Assembly: GCA_964384095.1 (NCBI GenBank)
Contig: CAYLKC010000098.1
Coordinates: forward strand, 1-6,708
Direction: 5' to 3'
Source: JAITWN01 sp964384095
GTDB lineage: Bacteria; Pseudomonadota; Gammaproteobacteria; SZUA-140
DNA length: 6,708 nt
A program made the position numbers and the translations under genes. Positions within the stretch are counted from its first letter, which is position 1; each line of letters starts with the position of its first letter. Shown piece after piece: positions 1-5,272 of this stretch. The notes under the pieces are model-generated. The model was not told where the DNA came from. It saw only the letters and a list, made by a program, of their open reading frames with translations, and did no database searches.

Positions 1-103
1 TCGCTGAGGGCTTCGCCGTGACGGGACCTTCCGCCGCAGGGATGCGGCGGAGAGCTACATGGACGTATTTACGCGTGTCCCGTCACGGCGAAGCCCTCAG
101 CGA
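1..103. repeat. Nested palindromic element (REP/MITE-like dispersed repeat), possibly truncated by the window edge
   Basis: Positions 1-27 are the exact reverse complement of 77-103, giving a perfect 27-bp stem. The 49-bp interior holds a second perfect hairpin: TCCGCCGCA at 30-38 pairs with TGCGGCGGA at 43-51 around a GGGA tetraloop, which fits the GNRA rule. The rest of the interior (52-76) has only weak pairing. The whole would fold as a cruciform or a long structured RNA. From memory, the inner phrase around CAGGGATGCGGCG followed by ACATGGACGTATTTACG and GTGTCCC resembles a short palindromic repeat found in many copies in gammaproteobacterial genomes; this was not searched. The left arm starts at base 1, so the element may extend outside the window and a target duplication cannot be tested. 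There is no T-tract after the right arm, so it is not a standard intrinsic terminator. Confidence 0.75.
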
Positions 104-205
104 CCCGATATCCCGGTGCTGGCGGCCAATCGGGAGCCCGATCACAAGTTTTGGCGCCCCGACGCCGATAAGTTCCTAACCGGTTAACCAGGCTCGAATT
201 CCGTC
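104..205. other. Non-coding leader region upstream of algZ
   Basis: About 100 bp lie between the palindromic element and the sensor gene and contain no plausible gene. They should hold the algZ promoter, but I find no convincing -35/-10 pair at normal spacing; TTGGCG (151-156) has no good -10 partner. Two overlapping short palindromes occur, TAACCGGTTA at 177-186 and GGTTAACC at 182-189. A third, GTCGTGACGAC at 203-213, overlaps the start codon. These could be regulator sites, but nothing identifies a regulator. Confidence 0.4.
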
Positions 206-1303
206 GTGACGACCCGCACCGCGAACAGCCCCGCCGAGACCCGCGCGCCACGCGCCGACGGCGTGCTGCCCGATTTCTGCAATATCCGTGTCGTCTTCAT
301 CATCGTCGTCAGCGCCGAACTGCTCGCCTTCATCCTCGCGCTCGGCGTCGGTGGCGGCACCGCCGAGCGCTGGCATGCGCTGAGCCTGCTGTCGCTGTTC
401 ATCCAGTGGATCGCGCTGTGCTGCACCGCGCTCCTGTGCGTCGGGCGGCGCTGGCTCGAACGCTTCGGTCCGGCCTGGGCCGGTGGCGCGGCGTGGTTGC
501 TGGTGCTGGCCGTCACCGCGGTGATGAGCGAACTCGTGTTCCTGCTCGGCCGCGGCAATGGCGTCATTGAATCCCTGCCCGCGTTGATCCCGGCCCAGAC
601 CCGCGGCGAATTCCTGCTGCGCAATCTCGCGGTCGCCGCGATCTTCAGCGCGGTGATCCTGCGCTATTTCCATGTCCAGCGCCGCACCCGCCGGACCATC
701 GAGGCCGAGGCCCGCGCGCGCTTCCAGGCCTTGCAGGCGCGCATCCGCCCGCACTTCATGTTCAACAGCATGAACACGATCGCGAGCCTGACCCGCAGCG
801 ACCCCGCGCTCGCCGAGGAGGTCGTCGAGGACCTCGCGGAGCTGTTCCGCATCAGTCTGTCGGACGCGCAGCGGACCGGCACGCTGGCCGGAGAGCTCGA
901 ACTGGTCCGGCGTTATCTGCGCATCGAAGGTCTGCGCCTCGGCGATCGCCTGCGCGTGGAAGAGCACCTGGACGGCCTGCCGCCGGACGCGCGGGTGCCG
1001 CCGCTGCTGTTGCAGCCGCTGGTCGAGAACGCGGTTTATCACGGCATCGAACCGTTGCCCGGAGGCGGCGTGATCCGCATCGACGGTGAACTGCGCGACG
1101 GCATGATCGCGTTGACGGTGACCAACCCGCTGCCGCCGCCGCGCCCCGAGCGCGACCGCCGCGCCGGTCACCACATGGCGATCGACAACATCCGCGAACG
1201 CCTGCAATTGCACTTCGGCCGTCGCGGGCGACTGGTCGCCGGGGCCGCCGACGGCCGCTTCAGCGCGCGTGTCGAGTTCCCGCAGCTCGGGGAGGCGGCA
1301 TGA
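206..1303 (+). CDS. algZ: AlgZ/FimS-type sensor histidine kinase (LytS-like, inner membrane)
   Basis: Predicted membrane sensor kinase, the partner of the AlgR-type regulator that follows; in Pseudomonas this pair controls alginate and type IV pilus functions. The 365-residue protein has four hydrophobic segments (about 27-48, 58-78, 91-115, 137-155) with hardly any periplasmic domain. A linker leads into a LytS-type phosphoacceptor block RPHFMFNSMN (181-190), so His183 is the likely phosphorylated residue. An ATP-binding domain follows with the N-box LLLQPLVENAVYHG (267-280, Asn275). The usual glycine-rich G1 box is degenerate: GHHMAIDNIRERL (321-333) stands where GxGIGLxNIRERL is normal. 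AlgZ/FimS proteins are known to be atypical in their nucleotide-binding motifs. The GTG at 206 is the first start after an in-frame stop at 185-187 and has no clear ribosome site; GTG 263 is an alternative just before the conserved LPDFCN block. The gene overlaps algR by 4 bases. Confidence 0.88.
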   Translation: MTTRTANSPAETRAPRADGVLPDFCNIRVVFIIVVSAELLAFILALGVGGGTAERWHALSLLSLFIQWIALCCTALLCVGRRWLERFGPAWAGGAAWLLVLAVTAVMSELVFLLGRGNGVIESLPALIPAQTRGEFLLRNLAVAAIFSAVILRYFHVQRRTRRTIEAEARARFQALQARIRPHFMFNSMNTIASLTRSDPALAEEVVEDLAELFRISLSDAQRTGTLAGELELVRRYLRIEGLRLGDRLRVEEHLDGLPPDARVPPLLLQPLVENAVYHGIEPLPGGGVIRIDGELRDGMIALTVTNPLPPPRPERDRRAGHHMAIDNIRERLQLHFGRRGRLVAGAADGRFSARVEFPQLGEAA

Positions 1304-2034
1304 AGGTCCTGATCACCGACGACGAGGCGCTCGCCCGCGACCGGCTGCGCCGGCTGCTCGGCGAGATCGACGGCGTCGAGGTCGCCGGCGAGGCCGCCGA
1401 CGGTCGCCAAGCGCTTGAACAGTGCAGCCGCCTCGCACCCGATGTCGTGCTGCTCGACATCCGCATGCCGGGCATCGACGGACTCGAGGCCGCGACCCAT
1501 CTCGCCGGCTGGGAGCGCCCGCCGGCGGTGATCTTCACGACCGCCTACGGCGATCATGCGCTGGCCGCCTTCGAGGCCCATGCCATCGATTATCTGCTGA
1601 AGCCGATCCGCCGCGAGCGCCTGCAACAGGCGCTCGCGCGCGCGCAGGGCATCAACCGCGCGCAGCTCGACGCCACCCGCGCGCAGAGTGACGCGGCGCC
1701 GCGTAGCCATCTCTGCGTGCGTAGTGGCACACAGATCCGCCTGGTCCCGCTCGACGAGGTGCTGTATTTCCGCGCCGACCACAAGTACGTGACCGTGCGC
1801 CACGCGGGCGGCGAGGTGGTCATCGAAGATGCGCTGAAGGGCCTCGAAGAGGAGTTCGGCGCGCGCTTCGTGCGCATCCACCGCAATTGCCTGGTCGCGC
1901 GCAGCCGCATCGCCGCGCTCGAGCGCGGGCAGGACGGCGGCTGGCACGCGCGCCTCCACGGCAGCGACGAGCGCCTGGAGATCAGCCGCCGGCACCTCGC
2001 CCCGTTGCGGGACGAATTCCGGCGGCGCGCCTGA
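1300..2034 (+). CDS. algR: AlgR-type LytTR response regulator
   Basis: DNA-binding response regulator, expected to be phosphorylated by the upstream sensor. The 244-residue length is close to the roughly 248 of Pseudomonas AlgR. Receiver domain (1-115): acidic pocket Asp7/Asp8, phosphoacceptor Asp53 in VVLLDIRMPGIDG, switch Thr80/Thr81 in IFTTAYGDHA, and Lys101 in the LLKP motif. An Ala/Arg/Gln-rich linker (about 110-134) joins it to a LytTR DNA-binding domain (about 137-240) with the family signatures LDEVLYFRADHKYVTV (151-166) and FVRIHRNCLV (190-199). The start codon lies in an ATGA overlap with the end of algZ, implying translational coupling. The gene is followed by a strong terminator, so algZR appears to be a separate transcription unit from hem. 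Assignment to AlgR rather than another LytTR regulator rests on sequence and on the hemC neighbourhood. Confidence 0.93.
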   Translation: MKVLITDDEALARDRLRRLLGEIDGVEVAGEAADGRQALEQCSRLAPDVVLLDIRMPGIDGLEAATHLAGWERPPAVIFTTAYGDHALAAFEAHAIDYLLKPIRRERLQQALARAQGINRAQLDATRAQSDAAPRSHLCVRSGTQIRLVPLDEVLYFRADHKYVTVRHAGGEVVIEDALKGLEEEFGARFVRIHRNCLVARSRIAALERGQDGGWHARLHGSDERLEISRRHLAPLRDEFRRRA

Positions 2035-2052
2035 GCGGCGCCATCCCCCCTG

Positions 2053-2086
2053 CCCCCCTTTGCACGCGAAGGGGGGGATTTTATTT
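2053..2086 (+). terminator. Intrinsic terminator after algR
   Basis: CCCCCCTT (2053-2060) pairs perfectly with AAGGGGGG (2069-2076). One wobble pair and one G-C pair can be added at the top, leaving a CACG loop. The stem is followed directly by A and TTTTATTT (2079-2086). A second C-run at 2045-2050 (ATCCCCCC, 2043-2050) can pair instead with GGGGGGAT (2072-2079) across a 21-nt loop, so two mutually exclusive hairpins share one G-run. The spacing to the T-tract favours the inner hairpin. Confidence 0.88.
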
Positions 2087-2113
2087 GCCTGACTGCGGTC
2101 AAGCCCTTAGCAT
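2085..2113 (+). promoter_or_regulatory. Candidate sigma-70 promoter for the hemCDXY operon
   Basis: TTGCCT (2085-2090) and TAGCAT (2108-2113) are separated by exactly 17 bp and each match the sigma-70 consensus at four of six positions. The -35 hexamer overlaps the end of the algR terminator T-tract. That compact arrangement would reset transcription between the two operons. The hemC start codon lies 44 bp downstream of the -10 box. The assignment is by motif only. Confidence 0.5.
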
Positions 2114-2119
2114 AAGGGC
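2103..2119. promoter_or_regulatory. 17-bp palindrome over the hemC -10 box (possible operator)
   Basis: GCCCTTAGCATAAGGGC is a perfect inverted repeat, with 7-bp arms GCCCTTA and TAAGGGC around a GCA centre. It covers the proposed -10 hexamer, where a bound repressor would block RNA polymerase. A hairpin in RNA is less likely because the element sits at or before the expected transcription start. I cannot assign a regulator. Confidence 0.45.
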
Positions 2120-2143
2120 AACATCCCGTTTTCGCTGTTCCAC

Positions 2144-2148
2144 AGGGA
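2144..2148 (+). promoter_or_regulatory. Ribosome binding site of hemC
   Basis: AGGGA lies 9 bases before the ATG at 2158 and supports that start for porphobilinogen deaminase. Confidence 0.6.
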
Positions 2149-2157
2149 CCCGCAGGC

Positions 2158-3090
2158 ATGACCGTCCGACGACTCCGCATCGCAACCCGCAAGAGCCCGC
2201 TCGCGCTGTGGCAGGCCGAGCATGTCCGCGACCGGCTGATCGCCGCGCATCCGGGGCTCGAGGTCGAGTTGATCGGCATGACCACCCAGGGCGACCGCAT
2301 CCTCGACACGCCGCTGGCGAAGGTCGGCGGCAAGGGCCTCTTCGTGAAGGAGCTGGAGCAGAGCCTGCTGGAAGGTCGCGCCGACATTGCGGTGCACTCG
2401 ATGAAGGACGTCCCGGTCGAACTGCCCGCCGGCCTGCACCTGCCGGTGATCCTCGTGCGGGAAGAGCCGCGCGATGCGTACATTTCAAATAAGTACAAAA
2501 AATTCAGTGCCTTGCCAAAGAATGCCCGGCTCGGCACATCGAGCCTGCGGCGTCAGTTGCAGCTCCAGGCGAAGCGCCCGGACCTCGAGATCCTGAGCCT
2601 GCGCGGCAACGTCGGCACCCGGCTGCGCCGCCTCGACGACGGCGACTACGATGCGATCATCCTCGCGAGCGCGGGGCTGATCCGCCTCGGCCTCGCGGAG
2701 CGCATCGCCGAGACGCTTGATGTCGGCCTGTGCCTGCCGGCGATCGGCCAGGGCGCGATCGGCATCGAGTGCCGCGCCGACGACCCCGGCGTCAACTCGC
2801 TGATCGCTGTGCTCGACGACCCCGACACCCGTACCTGCGTGCTCGCCGAGCGCGCGCTGAACACCCGTCTCGAGGGCGGTTGCCAGGTCCCGATCGCCGC
2901 GCATGCGGTGCTCGACGGCGGCACGATCCGGCTCGATGCGCTGGTCGGCCGGCCCGACGGCAGCGAGATCATCCGCGGACACGCGATCGGCCCTGCGCGC
3001 GATGCCGAGGCCATCGGCCTGGCCGTCGCCGAGGATCTGCTCGCGCGCGGCGCTGATGCGGTGTTGAAAAGTGTCTATGCCGGCACATGA
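2158..3090 (+). CDS. hemC: Porphobilinogen deaminase (hydroxymethylbilane synthase)
   Basis: Cytoplasmic enzyme (EC 2.5.1.61) that condenses four porphobilinogen molecules into hydroxymethylbilane, the linear tetrapyrrole on the way to haem. The 310 residues line up with E. coli HemC without net shift. The dipyrromethane-cofactor cysteine is Cys242 in LEGGCQVPIAAHA. The catalytic aspartate is Asp84 in HSMKDVP. The substrate-binding basic residues Arg11, Ser13, Lys83, Arg131/Arg132, Arg149 and Arg155 are all present. The gene has its own ribosome site and promoter after the algR terminator, and its last 14 bases overlap hemD if hemD starts at ATG 3077. Codons 108-123 (2479-2526) form an AT-rich island, about one third GC, in an otherwise very GC-rich gene; the reading frame and overall alignment stay intact there. 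Confidence 0.97.
   Translation: MTVRRLRIATRKSPLALWQAEHVRDRLIAAHPGLEVELIGMTTQGDRILDTPLAKVGGKGLFVKELEQSLLEGRADIAVHSMKDVPVELPAGLHLPVILVREEPRDAYISNKYKKFSALPKNARLGTSSLRRQLQLQAKRPDLEILSLRGNVGTRLRRLDDGDYDAIILASAGLIRLGLAERIAETLDVGLCLPAIGQGAIGIECRADDPGVNSLIAVLDDPDTRTCVLAERALNTRLEGGCQVPIAAHAVLDGGTIRLDALVGRPDGSEIIRGHAIGPARDAEAIGLAVAEDLLARGADAVLKSVYAGT
2479..2526 (+). other. AT-rich codon island inside hemC
   Basis: These 48 bases contain 16 G or C (about 33%) while the surrounding gene is strongly GC-rich. They encode YISNKYKKFSALPKNA (residues 108-123), rich in Lys, Asn and Tyr and using AAA, AAT, ATT, TCA and AGT codons that are scarce in the rest of the gene. The segment contains an A6 run at 2497-2502. 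It lies between the conserved PRDA and RLGTSSLRRQ motifs, and no indel is needed to align it with E. coli HemC. Confidence 0.8.
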
Positions 3091-3898
3091 GACCGTGGCC
3101 GCGCTCGCCGGGGCGCATATACTGGTGACGCGGCCGGCGCACCAGGCCGCCGGGCTGTGCGAGATGATCGCCGCCGCAGGCGGCCGTGCGATACGGCTGC
3201 CGGTCATCGAGATTGCGGGGCCTGCCGATCCCGCCGCCGTCGAGGCGATCCTGGCGCGTATGGACGCGTACGATATCGCGGTCTTCGTCAGCCCGAACGC
3301 GGTCGAGCAGACGCTTGCGCGCCTCGCGCCCGATGGCTGGCCTGGCGGTCCGCGCATCGCGGTGGTCGGACAGGGCAGTGCCGCCGCACTTGCGCGTCAC
3401 GGCATTGCCGCGGAGATCTGTCCAGCGGCGCGCTTCGACAGCGAGGGTCTGCTCGACGAGGCCGCGCTGCGCGCGGTCGACGGCATGCGCATCGTGATCT
3501 TTCGCGGCGACGGCGGTCGCGACCTGCTTGCCGCGACGCTGCGCGCACGCGGCGCGCAGGTCGATTTCGCAGAGGTCTACCGGCGCGCGATCCCGGCCGG
3601 CGCCGCCGCGGAGCTGCGGCGCATCGCCGGCAGTGAGGCGGTCGACGCGATCGTCGTGACCAGTAACGAGGGCCTGCGCAATCTGGACCGCATCGCCGGC
3701 GCCGACCTCGGCGACTGGCTGCGCGCGCGCCAGCTGGTCGTGATCAGCGCGCGCGCGGCGACGCTCGCGGGCGAACTCGGATTCACCCGCCCGGCACGCG
3801 TCGCTGCCGAGGCCAGCGACGCCGGTCTGCTCGCGGCCTTGCGGCAATGGCGCGGAGAATCGGCCGGGACCGACAGGGGGAGACGGCATGTCCACTGA
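3077..3898 (+). CDS. hemD: Uroporphyrinogen-III synthase
   Basis: Cytoplasmic enzyme (EC 4.2.1.75) that cyclises hydroxymethylbilane and inverts ring D to give uroporphyrinogen III. With the ATG at 3077 the protein has 273 residues, slightly longer than the usual 245-265. The family is poorly conserved, but typical landmarks are present: HILVTRPAHQAAGL (14-27), FVSPNAV (70-76), VGQGSAAAL (97-105), SEGLL (122-126), FRGDGGRDLL (142-151), EVYRR (166-170) and VVTSNEGLRNL (193-203). GTG 3071 would add two residues; ATG 3077 is preferred because GAAAAG (3066-3071) can serve as a weak ribosome site 5 bases upstream. The start lies inside the end of hemC and the stop lies inside hemX, so translation is probably coupled on both sides. 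The last 15 or so residues (GESAGTDRGRRHVH) are basic and look non-conserved. Confidence 0.92.
   Translation: MPAHETVAALAGAHILVTRPAHQAAGLCEMIAAAGGRAIRLPVIEIAGPADPAAVEAILARMDAYDIAVFVSPNAVEQTLARLAPDGWPGGPRIAVVGQGSAAALARHGIAAEICPAARFDSEGLLDEAALRAVDGMRIVIFRGDGGRDLLAATLRARGAQVDFAEVYRRAIPAGAAAELRRIAGSEAVDAIVVTSNEGLRNLDRIAGADLGDWLRARQLVVISARAATLAGELGFTRPARVAAEASDAGLLAALRQWRGESAGTDRGRRHVH
3875..3882 (+). promoter_or_regulatory. Ribosome binding site of hemX
   Basis: AGGGGGAG ends 5 bases before the ATG at 3888 and fixes that start inside the 3' end of hemD, an 11-base overlap. Confidence 0.65.
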
Positions 3899-5272
3899 CG
3901 GAAAGGACGCACGCAAGGACGAGCCCGCCGCGAAGGGGGCGGGCGCGAAGGACGAAGGCGCCGCCGCAAAGCCGAAGGACGGGCCCGGCGCGGCCGCGCA
4001 GAAATCTGCACCACAAAAACCTGCACCACAAAAACCGGCGCCCCGCGCGCCCGGTCGCGGCGCGGGCGCGCTGATCGCTGTGCTCGCGCTGCTGCTCTCG
4101 ATGGCGGCGCTCGGCGCGAGCTGGATACTGTGGCAGGAGGCCAGCGCGATACGCGCGGAGCGGGACGCGGTTCGCGCCGAATTCGAATCGCGCCTCGATG
4201 CGCTGCCGCCCGCACTCGCGCACACCGGGGAACGCATCGATGCGCTCGATGCCGAGCTCAAGTCGCTTGCGCCGGAACTCGAGACCGGCCTGCGCCGCGA
4301 ACTCGCGGCCTTCGACGANNNNNNNNNNNNNNNNNNNNNNNNNNNNNNNNNNNNNNNNNNNNNNNNNNNNNNNNNNNNNNNNNNNNNNNNNNNNNNNNNN
4401 NNNNNNNNNNNNNNNNNNCGCTTGCGCCGGAACTCGAGACCGGCCTGCGCCGCGAACTCGCGGCCTTCGACGAGCGCCTCGGCGACTTGCACGAACTGCT
4501 GCGCAAGACCGCAGCGCCGGCGCAGGAACCGGCGGATATCGAGCAGCTGCTGCTGATCGCGAATGACAGCTTGATCCTCCAGCACGATCTCACCACCGCC
4601 CTCGCCGCATTGCGTACCGCCGACGAACGCCTGCGCGCGCTTGCCGATCCGGCCTTCGCCGAGACCCGCCGCCAGCTCGCGAACGAGATCGCCGCGCTGC
4701 AATCGACGCCGCGTCCCGATATCACCGGCGCCGCCTTTGCGATCACCGGCCTGCAACAACAGCTCGATGCGCTGACGCTCGACAGCTTGCGCGCGCCGGG
4801 CGGCGAGCGCGAGGCCCCGGGACTCGACGTCGCGAATGGCGAGGCGGTCGATCTGTCCGGCTGGCGTGCGACGATGCAGGACCTGTGGGAGCGGCTGTCG
4901 GCGCTGGTCGTGATCCGTCGCAGCGACGATGCCGACGGTCCGCTGATCGCCCCCGACCAGCGCGTGTTTCTGAACCAGAACCTGTGGCTCCGGCTCGAAT
5001 CGGCGCGGCTCACCTTGCTGGCGCGCGATGCGGAGGGCTTGCGCCATCACCTCGGGATCGCACGCGACTGGCTTGCGCGCCATTACGACGCGGACGATAC
5101 CCGCGTCGCCGCGTTGCTCGGCGGCATCGACGAACTCGAGCGACTCGACATCGAGCCCGACCTGCCGGACATCAGCGCCTCACTGAAGGCGTTGCGCGAT
5201 GCGCTCGAACGCCGCCGCAGCCCGATCCTCGAAGGCGACACGGACGCCGCGCCGTCCGGGCAGGATTCGTGA
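3888..5272 (+). CDS. hemX: HemX family membrane protein (interrupted here by a spurious assembly gap)
   Basis: Inner-membrane protein usually co-transcribed with hemCD. It is often labelled uroporphyrinogen-III C-methyltransferase, but no SAM-methyltransferase motif is visible and its real role is unclear. The N-terminal cytoplasmic tail (1-57) is rich in Ala, Lys and Pro and contains APQKPAPQKPAP. One membrane segment (about 58-82) is followed by a coiled coil and the HemX domain, with IEQLLLIANDSLILQHDL, ALAALRTADERL, and the block from QRVFLNQNLWLRLESARL to IARDWLARHYD. The reading frame before the N run (4319-4418) is out of phase with that after it. Removing the 100 N plus one copy of the flanking 55-bp duplicate restores a single frame of 409 residues, close to E. 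coli HemX (393). The gene should therefore be read as intact. The stop overlaps the hemY start in GTGA. Confidence 0.92.
4006..4035 (+). repeat. 15-bp tandem duplication in hemX (A-rich)
   Basis: CTGCACCACAAAAAC occurs twice in direct succession (4006-4020 and 4021-4035), encoding the Ala-Pro-Gln-Lys-Pro repeats of the N-terminal tail. Each unit has an A5 run, and its codons (GCA, CCA, CAA, AAA, CCT) contrast with the GC-rich codons around it. The unit is a multiple of three, so gaining or losing a copy keeps the frame. Confidence 0.9.
4264..4318 (+). repeat. Left copy of 55-bp exact duplicate flanking the N run
   Basis: These 55 bases are identical to 4419-4473. The left copy ends at the first N and the right copy starts at the first base after the last N. 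That is the signature of two contigs sharing a k-mer overlap that were scaffolded instead of merged. Confidence 0.95.
4319..4418. other. Assembly gap of exactly 100 N
   Basis: A run of 100 N, the conventional length for a gap of unknown size. With the flanking duplicate, the true gap length is most likely negative: the contigs overlap by 55 bp and nothing is missing. Confidence 0.97.
4419..4473 (+). repeat. Right copy of 55-bp exact duplicate flanking the N run
   Basis: Identical to 4264-4318. In the merged reading it encodes the HemX segment SLAPELETGLRRELAAFDE only once, running straight on into RLGDLHELLRK. Confidence 0.95.

Noticed and set aside
151..179. A possible sigma-70 promoter for algZ starting at TTGGCG.
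   Set aside because: No hexamer at 16-18 bp spacing resembles TATAAT; GATAAG at 167-172 is only 10 bp away.
69..251. A small minus-strand open frame over the palindromic element and the algZ leader.
   Set aside because: It overlaps the repeat and the start of algZ, is Arg/Ser-rich and has no recognisable ribosome site or family.
176..1213. A 345-codon minus-strand open frame opposite algZ.
   Set aside because: It is rich in Gln, Arg and Ala and has no domain. It mirrors the codon bias of a clear sensor kinase on the plus strand.
4264..4473. An apparent internal duplication or frameshift in hemX.
   Set aside because: The duplicate ends exactly at the N boundaries and collapsing it restores the frame, so it is an assembly artefact and not biology.
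2969..5083. A very long minus-strand open frame (over 700 codons) opposite hemD and hemX.
   Set aside because: It is the antisense shadow of GC-rich coding sequence, runs through the N run, has low-complexity Arg/Ala-rich content and matches no family. The plus strand is fully occupied by recognisable Hem proteins.
3888..5272. Calling HemX a uroporphyrinogen-III C-methyltransferase enzyme.
   Set aside because: There is no SAM-binding methyltransferase motif. The protein is a single-pass membrane HemX, and the enzyme name is a propagated label.
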